Numbered from the stretch's first letter, positions 41,918 through 51,787 are shown. The stretch: DNA of 64,000 bases from Acidobacteriota bacterium (GCA_022820545.1 JAJEFG010000071.1:1-64000); one strand, 5' to 3'. A program made the numbers and translations. The notes: generated by a model not told the origin, from the sequence alone.

Positions 41918-43228
41918 CTAGTTTCCGGATTCGAAGCCGGCCTCGGCCAGCACCAGCAGCAGCGCCTTCTGGATGCCCAGGTGCCCGTCCCGGTTGGCCC
42001 ACCACTCGTGGAGCGAGTGGGCGCCGAAGCCCTCCCCGCCGCTGCCGATCGTGGTGGCGGGGATTCCGAGCGAGATGGGGACGTTCGAGTCGGTGGACCC
42101 CATGCTGAGTTCCGGCTCCTCTCCCACGGCGCGGGTGGCGGCGAAGGCCCGCTGGATGAGGGGGGTGTCGATGGCCACCATGCCGGAGGGCCGGTTCCCG
42201 ATCATCTCGATTTCCACCGTGAGTTCCTCGCCGTCGCGCCGCAGCTCGTTCTGCTCGGCGAGCGCGTCGGTCATCGCGGCCTGGAAGATGGCGTCGATTT
42301 CCTCGAGCCGTCCAGGCTCCATGGACCGCATGTCCACCTCCATCCAGTTCTCGAACGGGATCGAGTTCACCGAGGTCCCGCCGCCGATGCGGCCGATGTT
42401 GTAGGTCGTCTTGGCGCCCGCGGTGACGTATTCCCCGGCGCGGTCGTCGAAGAGCTTGATGGCCCGGGCCATGGCGTGCGCGGGATTCCCGAGGCCGAAG
42501 GCGCCCCACGAGTGCCCCCCGGGACCCAGGAAGCGCACCCGGTAGCGATGGGAACCGATGGCGTGATTCAGCACGCGCGTGTTGCTCGTGCCGTCGATCG
42601 CGATAAACGCGTCGATTCTCGGCGCGCCGTCCCGGAAGAGGTGCTTCACCCCGCGGAGGTCGCCGATGCCCTCTTCGCCGACTGACCCGACGAACAGCAC
42701 GTCGTCCCGGGTATCGAGTCCGTGGCGATCCATGACCTTGAGGATGGTCAGCATCGTCACCAGGCCGCGCGTGTCGTCGGCGATTCCGGGGGCCATGAGC
42801 TTGTCGCCCTCCCTCCGGACCGTGACGTCGGTTCCTTCGGGGAAGACGGTGTCGAGGTGGGCCACCACGGCCACCGTCCGGCCGCCGCCCCGGCCTTCCC
42901 GGCGCGCGACGACGTTGCCGATCTCATCCAGCTCCGCGTCGAGTCCCGCTTCCCGGATGAGTCCGCGGTAGTGGGCGGCCCGTTTTTCTTCCTTGAAGGG
43001 CGGCGCCTCGATCTCCGTCAACTCGATGAGCAGGCGTTCGTTCTCCTCGTCCATCGCGAGGACGGCTTCGAGCGCGGCCACGACCCGGGGGTCGGCCGTG
43101 ATCGCCGCCATCTCGGTCTCGTACTCGGGGAGCACCTCGAGTTCCTGGGCCCCGGGGCCGAGCGCCGGCAGGAGCACGGCGACGGTCAGGAAGGTTGGCA
43201 GTTGCGGTCGAAAACGCGAAAACGGCAT
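41918..43228 (-). CDS. secreted M20-family metallopeptidase
   Basis: 436 residues with a signal peptide (LPTFLTVAVLLPALGPGAQ). M20 di-zinc motifs: AHLDTVFPEG, GIADDTRGL (bridging Asp), GEEGIGD (catalytic Glu), DGTSNT and the C-terminal HSLHEWW ligand. The dimerisation domain is present (RYRVRFLGPGGHSWGAFG). Likely a periplasmic or secreted dipeptidase/aminoacylase-type enzyme. A TAGCAT box precedes its ATG by 9 nt. Confidence 0.9.
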   Translation of the reverse strand: MPFSRFRPQLPTFLTVAVLLPALGPGAQELEVLPEYETEMAAITADPRVVAALEAVLAMDEENERLLIELTEIEAPPFKEEKRAAHYRGLIREAGLDAELDEIGNVVARREGRGGGRTVAVVAHLDTVFPEGTDVTVRREGDKLMAPGIADDTRGLVTMLTILKVMDRHGLDTRDDVLFVGSVGEEGIGDLRGVKHLFRDGAPRIDAFIAIDGTSNTRVLNHAIGSHRYRVRFLGPGGHSWGAFGLGNPAHAMARAIKLFDDRAGEYVTAGAKTTYNIGRIGGGTSVNSIPFENWMEVDMRSMEPGRLEEIDAIFQAAMTDALAEQNELRRDGEELTVEIEMIGNRPSGMVAIDTPLIQRAFAATRAVGEEPELSMGSTDSNVPISLGIPATTIGSGGEGFGAHSLHEWWANRDGHLGIQKALLLVLAEAGFESGN

Positions 43229-43237
43229 AACCGCCCA

Positions 43238-43243
43238 ATGCTA
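43238..43243 (-). promoter_or_regulatory. TAGCAT -10-like box before the M20 peptidase
   Basis: On the minus strand TAGCAT stands 9 nt before ATG 43228 with no Shine-Dalgarno sequence between; same hexamer as before rsgA. Confidence 0.4.
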
Positions 43244-43317
43244 TCCGAGTCGATGCCGCACACGGCCGCCGCCTTTTCGAAGCTCGGGATGTGCGTCAAA
43301 CCGCCGGCCCCCGGCGG

Positions 43318-43323
43318 TAGGCT
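43318..43323 (+). promoter_or_regulatory. TAGGCT -10-like box
   Basis: TAGGCT ends 10 nt before ATG 43334. It helps pick that start from a frame that stays open much further upstream. Confidence 0.35.
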
Positions 43324-43333
43324 CCCGGCGCCA

Positions 43334-45520
43334 ATGCCGATTCGCACCTCTCCGGCGCGGTGGCGACGCCGGGTGCATGCCGTCGCTCGCCGCCGGGGGG
43401 TGGCGCTCCTTGCCGCCGCCGGTTTCTCTCTCGGTGGGTGGGGGGTAGATGCAGCCGCGCAGCCGCCGGAGCGGGTGGTCGTGCTGGGGTTCGACGGAGC
43501 GGACCCGGACGCCATCCGAGAGATGATCGCCGAGGGAGACCTGCCGCACCTGGCGCGGCTCGCTCGCGAGGGGACCTTCGCGCCCCTGGCCACCACGAAG
43601 CCGTCGGAATCCCCGGTTGCGTGGGCGACCTTCGCGACCGGCATGAATCCGGGCCGCACCCGGATCTTCGACTTCCTGGAGAAGCGTGAGGACAGCTACG
43701 TGCCGCAGATCGCCCTGGTGCGGCAGGCGTCGATCGAACTCCCGGGGACGCCCTTCCGGGTGGCTCTCGTCCTGCTCCTCGCGCTCGGCGCCGGAATCGC
43801 CGCCGCCTGGCTGCTCCAGCGGGTGCGCGCGAGCGCGCGGGTGCGCTGGGCGTCCCTGGTGGTGCTGACGGCGGTTCCCGGCGCGGCGGCAGCGCTGGTG
43901 GCGGCGTGGCTGCCGGCCGCCGTTCCGCAGGCGGTCCGGGCGCGGGAGGGAGATGCTTTCTGGAAGATCGCGGGTGGGGCAGGGGTGCCCACGGTCGCGC
44001 TCCAGGCGCCCATGGAGTTCCCGGTGGAGGAGTCGCCCGGCGCCCGGATTCTGGCCGGCTTCGGGGTTCCCGACGTCCGCAAGTCCTTCGGCCTCTGGTC
44101 CGTGTACACGACGGACCTCCTCGACGAGGAATCGACCGAGACCGGGGGCACCCGCTTCCCGCTCCGTTTCGACGAAGGAGTGGCGCGCAGCGTGATCCGC
44201 GGGCCGCGCAATTTCACCGTGGCGGCCGCGGAGGCGGACCAGCCGGAGGTCGAGATACCGGTCACCTTCCGGAGGAACGGGGACGCGCTCGAGATCGAGA
44301 CCGCGGGCGCCGCTCTGAGCCTCGCCGCCGGAGAGTGGTCCGACTTCGTCCCGGTGCGTTTCCCGCTGAATCCGCTCATCCGGCTGGCCGGCCTGGTCCG
44401 TTTCCGGGTGTTGTCGCTCGAACCGAACGTCACCGTGTACATGGAGCCGATCAACTTCGATCCCGAGCGTCTGCCGCCGATCGTGGACCTCTCCCATCCG
44501 CCGGCCTTCGCGGGCGAGCTGGCCCGGCGCGCCGGCGCCTACGAAACGATCGGCTGGAAGATCATCACGAATCCGCTCCGCGACGAGGCCGTGGACTTCG
44601 ACGCCTTTCTCGAGGACGCCCGGTTCGCCCGGGAGTCGAACGAACGCCTGCTGATGGAGGCGCTGGAGGATGACTCATGGCGCCTGCTCATGGCCGTCTT
44701 CCTGTTCCCCGACCGCATCCAGCACATGCTCTACCGGTTCGCCGATCCCGGGCATCCGAACCACGCCCCGGAACTCGCGGAGCGCTACGGCGGAGGGATC
44801 GCCGACACCTACCGGGACATCGACCGCATCGTCGGGGCGGCGATGGCGGCCGCGCCGCCGGACACGCGCTTCCTCGTCGTGTCCGATCACGGCTTTCACT
44901 CCTTCCGCAAGCAGTTCAACGTGAACACCTGGCTCGCCGAGAACGGTTACCTGCGGGCGGCCGGGGACTCGGGAGAGCGCCGTCTCGAAGACCTGTTCGA
45001 TCCCGAGGCGCTGTTCTTCCCGGGAGTGGACTGGAGCCGGACGAGCGCCTTCGCCCTCGGTCTCTCCGGGATCTACCTGAATCAGGAGGGACGGGAGCCG
45101 GAGGGCACGGTCGCACCCGGCGTCGAGCGCGAGCAGCTCACCGAGCGGCTCATCGCGGAACTGAAGGCGTTCCGCGATCCGGAGACCGGCGACCCGGTCG
45201 TGCGCGAAGTGCACCGGCGCGAGGAGATCTACGAGGGCCCGTTCGTGGAGGAGGCTCCCGACCTCATCCTCGGTCTCGAACCCGGGTACCGGATCGGCTG
45301 GCAGAGCACGCTCGGCGGGATGCCGCCGTCCTCGATCACCCCGAACCTCGACAACTGGAGCGGAGACCACTGCTCGATGGAAGACACCGCCGGCGTGCTC
45401 CTCTCGAACCTGCCCCTTCGGGAGGCAGCGTCGCTCCAGGACATCGCGCCGACGGTCCTGGACCTGCTCGGGGTCAGTCCCCCGGAGGCGATGGACGGAA
45501 CCTCGCTGCTGCCCCGCTGA
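43334..45520 (+). CDS. alkaline-phosphatase-superfamily phosphodiesterase with membrane insertion
   Basis: 728 residues. Signal-like N-terminus, then the type I phosphodiesterase/nucleotide pyrophosphatase core: GFDGADPDAI (first metal Asp), SESPVAWATFATG (nucleophile region), DRIQHMLYRF, SDHGFHSF and GDHCSMEDTAGVLL (metal ligands). Between them, residues about 137-200 hold two hydrophobic helices, so the catalytic domain is interrupted by a membrane hairpin. Substrate unknown. Confidence 0.85.
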   Translation: MPIRTSPARWRRRVHAVARRRGVALLAAAGFSLGGWGVDAAAQPPERVVVLGFDGADPDAIREMIAEGDLPHLARLAREGTFAPLATTKPSESPVAWATFATGMNPGRTRIFDFLEKREDSYVPQIALVRQASIELPGTPFRVALVLLLALGAGIAAAWLLQRVRASARVRWASLVVLTAVPGAAAALVAAWLPAAVPQAVRAREGDAFWKIAGGAGVPTVALQAPMEFPVEESPGARILAGFGVPDVRKSFGLWSVYTTDLLDEESTETGGTRFPLRFDEGVARSVIRGPRNFTVAAAEADQPEVEIPVTFRRNGDALEIETAGAALSLAAGEWSDFVPVRFPLNPLIRLAGLVRFRVLSLEPNVTVYMEPINFDPERLPPIVDLSHPPAFAGELARRAGAYETIGWKIITNPLRDEAVDFDAFLEDARFARESNERLLMEALEDDSWRLLMAVFLFPDRIQHMLYRFADPGHPNHAPELAERYGGGIADTYRDIDRIVGAAMAAAPPDTRFLVVSDHGFHSFRKQFNVNTWLAENGYLRAAGDSGERRLEDLFDPEALFFPGVDWSRTSAFALGLSGIYLNQEGREPEGTVAPGVEREQLTERLIAELKAFRDPETGDPVVREVHRREEIYEGPFVEEAPDLILGLEPGYRIGWQSTLGGMPPSSITPNLDNWSGDHCSMEDTAGVLLSNLPLREAASLQDIAPTVLDLLGVSPPEAMDGTSLLPR

Positions 45521-45541
45521 GTCGAACGGCGGGACCGGGTT

Positions 45542-47311
45542 CTAGGACTTCCGGTTCCGGAAGATCCACACGCCCGCCGCGATGAAGATCCCGGCGACCA
45601 CCAGGGAGCCGGCGTTGACCGGCCCCAGCGTCCCGGACCAGAGGATCGCGTAGCCGAGCGCTCCCGGCACCAGGGCGTAGTAGACGAACGGCACCAGCGT
45701 GCGCCGGATCACGGCGCCCTCGCGGCCGACCAGCCCGACCACCGCCGAGGCGGCCACCACGTTGTGGACGCAGATCATGTTCCCCGCCGCTCCTCCGACG
45801 GCCTGGAGCGCGACCACCCATCCGGGATCCACCGCGAGCCGCTCGCCGACGCCGAACTGGAACAGCGAGAACATCATGTTGCTCACGGTGTTGCTGCCGG
45901 CGACGAACGCGCCGAGCCCGCCGATGAAGGGAGCGAAGAACGGCCAGGCCGAGCCCGCGATCTGGGCGGCGCCCTCGGCGAGCGCGATCGGCATCGAGGC
46001 AAGTCCCGCGGCCCCGCCGCCGGTGTTCAGGAACACCTGCACCATGGGCACGGTGAAGACGAGCGCGACGGAGGCGAGGCCGGTGCTCCGGAGCGAAGCG
46101 GTGACCGCCCGGGTCGCCTGGGCCCGGTCCATCCGGTGCGCCACGACGGCGAACAGGGAGGCCACGATGAAGACGGTCCCGGGCAGGAAGAGCGGGGCGG
46201 CGCTCGCGCTGATGCCGCTCCCGAGGATGTCCGGCCAGCGGAGGACCACTCCGGACAGGAAGTCCCGGAGGGGCAGGGAGGGAAGGCGGGTCAGGACCAG
46301 CAGCCCGGCGACCACGGCGTAGGGAGACCACGCGGACACGGCGCCGATCGTTCGGCCCCCCGCGGGCTCGGTCCCGGACTCCGCCTTGTCCCCGGTCCAG
46401 TCCGCTTCCCAGGCCGAGCGCGGCGGAAACTCGAAATGCTCCTCGGGAGGGGGGACGAAGAGGCCCTTCCGGGCGGCGGTGACCACGATCCCGAGGCCGA
46501 TGAGGCCGCCGAGCAGCGCCGGGAACTCGGGCCCGAGCAGCCAGGCGGTGAGCATGTAGGGCGCCGTCATCGCGAGCGCGGCGAACAGCGCGAACTTCCA
46601 GACTCGGAGGCCCTCGCGGAAGCTCCGGTTGGCGCCGAAGAAGCGGGTCATGGTGGCCACCACGATGAGCGGAACCAGCGTTCCCGCGACGGTGTGGAGC
46701 ACGGCGACCCGGAGGCCGATGAAGGCCATGAAGTCGGTCCATTCGGCGAGGCCGAGGCTGGCGGCGTAGGCGGCCACCGCCTCCGATCCCGAAAGGCCGG
46801 TGGAGACTCCGACCAGGATCGGGGTTCCGGCGGCGCCGAAAGAGACGGGGGTGCTCTGGATCAGCATGCCCGCGACCACCGCGGCGAGCGGCGGGAACCC
46901 GAGTCCCACCAGGAGCGGCACCGCGACCGCCGCCGGCGTCCCGAAACCGGCTGAGCCCTCGATGAACGCACCGAAGAGCCAGGCGATCACGAGGACCTGA
47001 ATGCGCCGGTCCGGGGTGATCCCCACGAAACCGCGGCGGATCACCGCGAGGGCGCCGCTCTCCTGCAGGGTGTGCAACAGCAGGATGGCGCCGAAGATGA
47101 TGTAGAGCAGGGTCGCCGCCACCACGAGTCCGTTGATGGACGCCGCGGCGATCCGCACGCCCGAGATGTCCCACACCAGCCACGCGAGGCCGGCGGCGGC
47201 GAGCCAGCTCAGCGGCATTGCCCGCGACGCGGGCCAGCGCAGCCCGACCAGGAAGAGCGCCACGACGGCGATCGGGACGAGCGCCACCGCGGCGAGACCG
47301 AGAGTTCCCAT
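45542..47311 (-). CDS. lctP: L-lactate permease (LctP family)
   Basis: 589 residues, mostly transmembrane helices. Family segments include [53 protein letters not shown] and [11 protein letters not shown]. It imports lactate or glycolate with protons. A soluble loop sits near 290-330. ATG 47311; divergent from mtaB across 84 nt, convergent with the phosphodiesterase gene (21-nt gap). No lactate dehydrogenase gene is adjacent. Confidence 0.92.
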   Translation of the reverse strand: MGTLGLAAVALVPIAVVALFLVGLRWPASRAMPLSWLAAAGLAWLVWDISGVRIAAASINGLVVAATLLYIIFGAILLLHTLQESGALAVIRRGFVGITPDRRIQVLVIAWLFGAFIEGSAGFGTPAAVAVPLLVGLGFPPLAAVVAGMLIQSTPVSFGAAGTPILVGVSTGLSGSEAVAAYAASLGLAEWTDFMAFIGLRVAVLHTVAGTLVPLIVVATMTRFFGANRSFREGLRVWKFALFAALAMTAPYMLTAWLLGPEFPALLGGLIGLGIVVTAARKGLFVPPPEEHFEFPPRSAWEADWTGDKAESGTEPAGGRTIGAVSAWSPYAVVAGLLVLTRLPSLPLRDFLSGVVLRWPDILGSGISASAAPLFLPGTVFIVASLFAVVAHRMDRAQATRAVTASLRSTGLASVALVFTVPMVQVFLNTGGGAAGLASMPIALAEGAAQIAGSAWPFFAPFIGGLGAFVAGSNTVSNMMFSLFQFGVGERLAVDPGWVVALQAVGGAAGNMICVHNVVAASAVVGLVGREGAVIRRTLVPFVYYALVPGALGYAILWSGTLGPVNAGSLVVAGIFIAAGVWIFRNRKS

Positions 47312-47382
47312 GACCGTTACCCGCTACCGGCTTGCCGGCTCTCCGGCGCTGTCTCCGGAGGGCTGACGAAGAGGGCTGCTGC

Positions 47383-47388
47383 TAGTCT
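47383..47388 (+). promoter_or_regulatory. TAGTCT -10-like box before mtaB
   Basis: TAGTCT lies 7 nt before GTG 47396, which lacks a Shine-Dalgarno sequence. Confidence 0.4.
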
Positions 47389-47395
47389 GCCGCCC

Positions 47396-48691
47396 GTGCC
47401 ACGGGCTTCGTTTACTTCGCTGGGCTGTCGTCTCAACCACACGGAGGCGGCGAACTGGGCAGGGCAGTTCGCGGGCAAAGGCTACACGATCGTTCCCTGG
47501 GGAGACCCCACCGATGTCGCGGTGATCAACACCTGTTCGGTGACCCACCGGGCGGAGGCCCATTGCCGGAACACGGTGCGGCGGGCGCTGCGCCACTCCC
47601 CGGAAGCCTTCGTGGTGGTGGCGGGCTGCTACGCCCAGTCGGGTCTCGACGCGCTCCGGGAGATCCCGGGAGTGGACATGATCGTCGGGACCGAGTTCAA
47701 GGAGACGTTCCCCGACTATCTGGATCGGCCCCGGAAACTCCCGGAGCCGGTCGTGCTGCACTCCGCCCGGATTTCCCGGCACGAGTTCGAAGTTCCCTCC
47801 ACCGGGCGCTACGACTCGACCCGCGCCAACCTGAAGGTGCAGGACGGCTGCGACTTCTTCTGCTCGTTCTGCATCATTCCCTACACGCGCGGCCGGGAGC
47901 GCAGCCGGCGGTTCGACGACCTGGTCCGCGAGGCGGGGGAGCTGGCGGGGGCCGGCTACCGGGAACTCGTGCTCACCGGGGTCAACATCGGGCGCTACCG
48001 GAGCGGGGGACGGACGCTCGCCGACGTGGCGGACCGGCTGGAGGAGATTTCCGGGGTGGAGAGGATCCGGATCACCTCGATCGAGCCCACCACCGTCGAG
48101 GACCGCCTCCTCGAACGCATGGCGGAACGCGGAGCGCTCTGCCGCTACCTCCACCTCCCGGTGCAGAGCGGCGACGACGGCGTGCTGGCCGGCATGGGCC
48201 GGCGTTACAGCTTCCGGGACTACCGCGAGTTCGCGGACCGGGCGGTGGAGATGGTGCCCGGAATCGGGCTCGGGACCGACGTGATCGTCGGATTCCCCGG
48301 CGAGACGGACGACGCCTTCCGGCGCACCTGCGACCGCCTCGAAGCGATGCCGTTCGCCTACTACCACGTGTTCAGCTACTCGTCGCGCGCCGGGACCCGC
48401 GCCGCGGGTCTCTCGGGACACCTTCCGCCCGAGGTGGTCGCCGAGCGGAGCCGCACGCTGCGGGAGCTCTCCGACCGGCGCCGGGACGCGTTCGCCCGAG
48501 GCCACCTGGGCCGGCGGGTGGAAGTCCTGTTCGAACAGCAGGACCGTTCGGGCCGCTGGACTGGTCTGACCGACTCCTACCTGCGTGTCGGAGTGGTCTC
48601 CGCGGAGCCGCTCGAGAACTGCATCCGGGAGGTGCGGGTCACCCGGGTCGCGGACGACGTGCCGGGTTTGGCGGTGGGGACGCTGGTCTAG
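47396..48691 (+). CDS. mtaB: tRNA methylthiotransferase MtaB-like (radical SAM)
   Basis: 431 residues. N-terminal methylthiotransferase domain with cluster Cys11, Cys47 and Cys78; radical SAM motif CDFFCSFC at 152-159; C-terminal TRAM domain. The order and motifs (SLGCRLN, NTCSVT, GCYAQ, VQDGCDFFC) fit MtaB, which converts t6A37 to ms2t6A37 in tRNA, rather than MiaB or RimO. GTG 47396 start. Confidence 0.9.
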   Translation: MPRASFTSLGCRLNHTEAANWAGQFAGKGYTIVPWGDPTDVAVINTCSVTHRAEAHCRNTVRRALRHSPEAFVVVAGCYAQSGLDALREIPGVDMIVGTEFKETFPDYLDRPRKLPEPVVLHSARISRHEFEVPSTGRYDSTRANLKVQDGCDFFCSFCIIPYTRGRERSRRFDDLVREAGELAGAGYRELVLTGVNIGRYRSGGRTLADVADRLEEISGVERIRITSIEPTTVEDRLLERMAERGALCRYLHLPVQSGDDGVLAGMGRRYSFRDYREFADRAVEMVPGIGLGTDVIVGFPGETDDAFRRTCDRLEAMPFAYYHVFSYSSRAGTRAAGLSGHLPPEVVAERSRTLRELSDRRRDAFARGHLGRRVEVLFEQQDRSGRWTGLTDSYLRVGVVSAEPLENCIREVRVTRVADDVPGLAVGTLV

Positions 48692-48906
48692 GAGCGCCGG
48701 CCTCCGGCCGGCATCGCGGCCCAAGGCCGCGAAACGCCCGCCGCCGCTGACCCGTGTGGCGGAAGTCCCACCGAGGACGCCGAATCACTGCGTGGATGAG
48801 GTTGCGCTACCTCGCTTTGGCGCCTCGTCCCGCGGGGAGCAGCGATCTGCGTTTCGCCTCGCTCCGCTCGGCGATGCCGGCCGGAGGCCGGCGCTCCGAG
48901 GCGCGC
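48692..48906. repeat. intergenic hairpin elements between mtaB and nrdJ
   Basis: At 48692-48737, read on the minus strand: CGTTTCG-type start, CGCGGCC-TTG-GGCCGCG, then GATGCCGGCC-GGA-GGCCGGC. At 48850-48899 on the plus strand: GTTTCGCC...GGC, then GATGCCGGCC-GGA-GGCCGGC-GCTCCGAG. The two face each other at the ends of two convergent genes, consistent with a role at transcript 3' ends. No gene is seen here. Confidence 0.8.
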
Positions 48907-51645
48907 CTAGGAGCAGCCCGAAGTGGCGCCGCAGTTCAGGCACTTGAAGCAGGTGCCGCTCCGCACCATCAGTGCGCCGCACGTCGAACAGGGAGGCGCG
49001 TCGGCGAAGACGGCCGCCGACTCCAGGACGGTCCCGCGGCGGCGAGTGCGCTTCTTCGCGGGCGGCGCCGCGGCGGGTTGGGGCGGCTCGCCGTCCTCGG
49101 CGCCCGGCTCGTCGGCATCCGTCAGGAAGCGGTGTCCCAGCCAGCGGAAGATGTAGTCGGTGATCGAGTCCGCGTGGGGGATGTCCGGGTTGCCGGTGTA
49201 GCCCGAGGGTTCGAAGCGCGTGTGCGAGAACTTGTCCACCAGGACCTTGAGCGGAACCCCGTACTGGAGGTTGTAGGAAACGGCCCGCGCGAAGGCGTCC
49301 ATCAGTCCGGACACGAAGGAGCCTTCCTTGGCCATCCGCAGGAAGATCTCGCAGGGAGAGCCGTCCTCGCGCAGTCCGACGGTGAGATAGCCCTTGTGTC
49401 CGCCGATGTCGAACTTGTGGATGATGGCGTCGCGCTCCGGCGGCAGGTGCTCCTTCTCGGCGGAGTCGCCCGCGTCCGCCGTCTCGGTGGCCGATTCGCC
49501 GCGGTTCAGCGGCTGCGACCGCTTGCTGCCGTCCCGGTAGATGGCAACCGCCTTGAGGCCGAGCTTCCAGGATGCGAGGTACGTCTCCTCGATGTCCTCG
49601 ACGGTGCTCTCCTCCGGCATGTTGACCGTCTTCGAGATGGCGCCTGACAGGAAGGGCTGGACCGCGTGCATCATCTTGACGTGGCCCATGTAGTGGATGG
49701 AGCGTTTCCCGCCGAACGGTTCCAGGGCGCAATCGAAAACCGGGAGGTGTTCCTCCCGGAGATCCGGCGCCCCCTCGACGTGGCCGTGCTCGTCCACGTA
49801 GTCCCAGATCCGCTGGAGCGCTTCGCCTTCGTAACCGAGCCGCTCGAGCGCCGATCGGACGGTCTGGTTGACGATGCGGATGATTCCGCCGCCGCTGAGC
49901 TTCTTGTGCTTGATGAGTGACAGATCGGGCTCCACGCCGGTCGTGTCGCAATCCATCATGAGGCCGATGGTGCCCGTGGGGGCCAGCACCGAAGCCTGGC
50001 CGTTCCGGAAACCGTGTTCCTCGCCGAGCGCGATCGCCTCGTTCCAGACCTCCTGCGCCCGGGAAAGGACCTCGTCCGGGACTCCTTCCGCTTCGATCTC
50101 CGTTGCCGCGTCCCGATGCATGCGCATCACCTCGAGGAACGGCTGCTCGTTCTCCGGATAGCCTGCGAACGGCCCGGTGACTTCGGCGATCCGGGCCGAC
50201 TGGTGGTATGCCCGGCCCGTCATCAGCGAAGTCAGGGCGGCCGCGATCGATCGGCCCACGTCGCTGTCGTAGGGGATGCCGCGATGCATCAGCAGCGCCC
50301 CGAGGTTCGCGTAGCCGAGGCCGAGCGGCCGGTACTCGTGCGAGTTCTTCTCGATGCGCGGCGTCGGGTAGCTCGCGTTCCCGACGATGATTTCCATACC
50401 GGTCAGCACCAGATCGACCGCGTGCTCGAAGCCGTCGGTGTCGAATTCGCCTTCCTCACCCACGAACTTCATGAGGTTCAGCGAAGCCAGGTTGCAGGCG
50501 CTGTCGTCGAGATACATGTACTCGGAACACGGATTCGAAGCGTTGATCCGCCCGCTGTTCTTCGAGGTGTGCCAGCGGTTGACGGTATCGTCGAACTGCA
50601 TTCCGGGATCGCCGCAGCGGTGCGCCGATTCGGCGATCTGCCGGAACAGGTCACGGGCCCGCAGGGTGTCCATGGGACCGCCCGTGGTGATCTTGCGGGT
50701 GGACCAGTCCTCATCGTTCTCGACCGCCCGCATGAAGGCGTCGCTGACCCGGACGCTGTGGTTCGCGTTCTGGTACTGAATGGATGCGTACGCCTCCCCG
50801 TTCAGCGAGCCGTCATAGCCCGCTTCGATCAGGGCGTGGGCCTTTTGTTCCTCGCGGGACTTGCAATCGACGAAGTCGAGGATGTCCGGATGATCCACGT
50901 TGAGGATCACCATCTTGGCGGCTCGCCGGGTCTTGCCGCCGCTGCGGATGACGCCGGCGAAGGAGTCGTACCCCTTCATGAACGAGACCGGGCCGGAGGC
51001 CTTCCCGCCGCTGGACAGCTGCTCGCGCGAACTGCGGATGGTGGAGAGGTTGGTGCCGGTGCCGGACCCCCACTTGAAGAGCATCCCCTCGGTCTTCGCG
51101 AGCGTCAGGATGGAGTCCATGGTGTCTTCGACCGAGTTGATGAAGCACGCCGAACACTGCGGGTGCTCCTCCACCCCGCAGTTGAACCAGACCGGTGAGT
51201 TGAACGCGGCGAACTGGTTCAACAGCAGGAAGGTGAGCTCGTCACGGAACGTCTCCGCGGCCTCCTCGTCCGCGAAGTAGCCATCCTTCACGCCCCAGTC
51301 CGCGATCTGGTCGGCGACGCGTCCGACGAGCTGCCGGACGCTCGATTCGCGCTCCCCCTTTTCGAGCGATCCGTGGAAGTACTTCGACGCCACGATCGTG
51401 GTCGCCATCATGGACCACGACTGTGGGAACTCCACGCCGTACTGCGCAAAGATCGTCTCGCCGTGTTCGTCGGTGATGACGGCGTCGCGCTTTTCCCACT
51501 CCACCTGGTCGTAGGGTGAGACGCCGCGTTCGGTAAACCGGCGCCGGAACTCGAGTCCGCCGCCACGACCGTTCTTCTGCTCGTTACGGGTCTTCTCTTT
51601 TTCGGAACGGAATCCCACGGTGGTGGGCTCTACGGCTACCTGCAT
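48907..51645 (-). CDS. nrdJ: vitamin B12-dependent ribonucleoside-diphosphate reductase
   Basis: 912 residues from ATG 51645, class II RNR of the long NrdJ type. Active-site and loop segments: SPVWFNCGV (Cys156), SSGGKASGPVSFM, the NxCxE motif in ASNPCSEYMYLDDSACNL, and GTIGLMMDCDTTGVEP. The C-terminal tail has the zinc-type CSTCG...CFKCLNCG that includes redox Cys. It makes deoxyribonucleotides using adenosylcobalamin, so no oxygen is needed. A TTG at 51654 would extend it by three residues. NrdR-like boxes lie upstream. Confidence 0.95.
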   Translation of the reverse strand: MQVAVEPTTVGFRSEKEKTRNEQKNGRGGGLEFRRRFTERGVSPYDQVEWEKRDAVITDEHGETIFAQYGVEFPQSWSMMATTIVASKYFHGSLEKGERESSVRQLVGRVADQIADWGVKDGYFADEEAAETFRDELTFLLLNQFAAFNSPVWFNCGVEEHPQCSACFINSVEDTMDSILTLAKTEGMLFKWGSGTGTNLSTIRSSREQLSSGGKASGPVSFMKGYDSFAGVIRSGGKTRRAAKMVILNVDHPDILDFVDCKSREEQKAHALIEAGYDGSLNGEAYASIQYQNANHSVRVSDAFMRAVENDEDWSTRKITTGGPMDTLRARDLFRQIAESAHRCGDPGMQFDDTVNRWHTSKNSGRINASNPCSEYMYLDDSACNLASLNLMKFVGEEGEFDTDGFEHAVDLVLTGMEIIVGNASYPTPRIEKNSHEYRPLGLGYANLGALLMHRGIPYDSDVGRSIAAALTSLMTGRAYHQSARIAEVTGPFAGYPENEQPFLEVMRMHRDAATEIEAEGVPDEVLSRAQEVWNEAIALGEEHGFRNGQASVLAPTGTIGLMMDCDTTGVEPDLSLIKHKKLSGGGIIRIVNQTVRSALERLGYEGEALQRIWDYVDEHGHVEGAPDLREEHLPVFDCALEPFGGKRSIHYMGHVKMMHAVQPFLSGAISKTVNMPEESTVEDIEETYLASWKLGLKAVAIYRDGSKRSQPLNRGESATETADAGDSAEKEHLPPERDAIIHKFDIGGHKGYLTVGLREDGSPCEIFLRMAKEGSFVSGLMDAFARAVSYNLQYGVPLKVLVDKFSHTRFEPSGYTGNPDIPHADSITDYIFRWLGHRFLTDADEPGAEDGEPPQPAAAPPAKKRTRRRGTVLESAAVFADAPPCSTCGALMVRSGTCFKCLNCGATSGCS

Positions 51646-51739
51646 ATCGAACAACTATCCCCTGGTTGAAGAAAACTGGAAGTAGGCGCGAGGGCACCCC
51701 TCCACGAATGCGATGAAGGGCATTGGGTTCTGAACTAGA

Positions 51740-51755
51740 ACACAACATCTTGCGG
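51740..51755. promoter_or_regulatory. NrdR-like box 1
   Basis: ACACAACATCTTGCGG matches the 16-bp NrdR consensus (acaCwAtATaTwGtgt) at about 12 of 16 positions. It would lie in the spacer of a possible minus-strand promoter (TTGCAT 51757-51762, TCTAGT 51734-51739). Confidence 0.55.
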
Positions 51756-51771
51756 TATGCAACCGGCAAGA

Positions 51772-51787
51772 CCACAATAGGTTGTGG
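51772..51787. promoter_or_regulatory. NrdR-like box 2
   Basis: CCACAATAGGTTGTGG is a near-perfect palindrome (CCACAA/TTGTGG) and agrees with the NrdR consensus at about 12 of 16 positions. It starts 32 bp from box 1, close to three helical turns, as is usual for NrdR box pairs. The region 51646-51992 otherwise holds only the terminator and no gene. Confidence 0.6.

Noticed and set aside
48692-48906. Small genes between mtaB and nrdJ
   Set aside because: The frames are translations of the hairpin element and are identical in style to those at other repeat copies.
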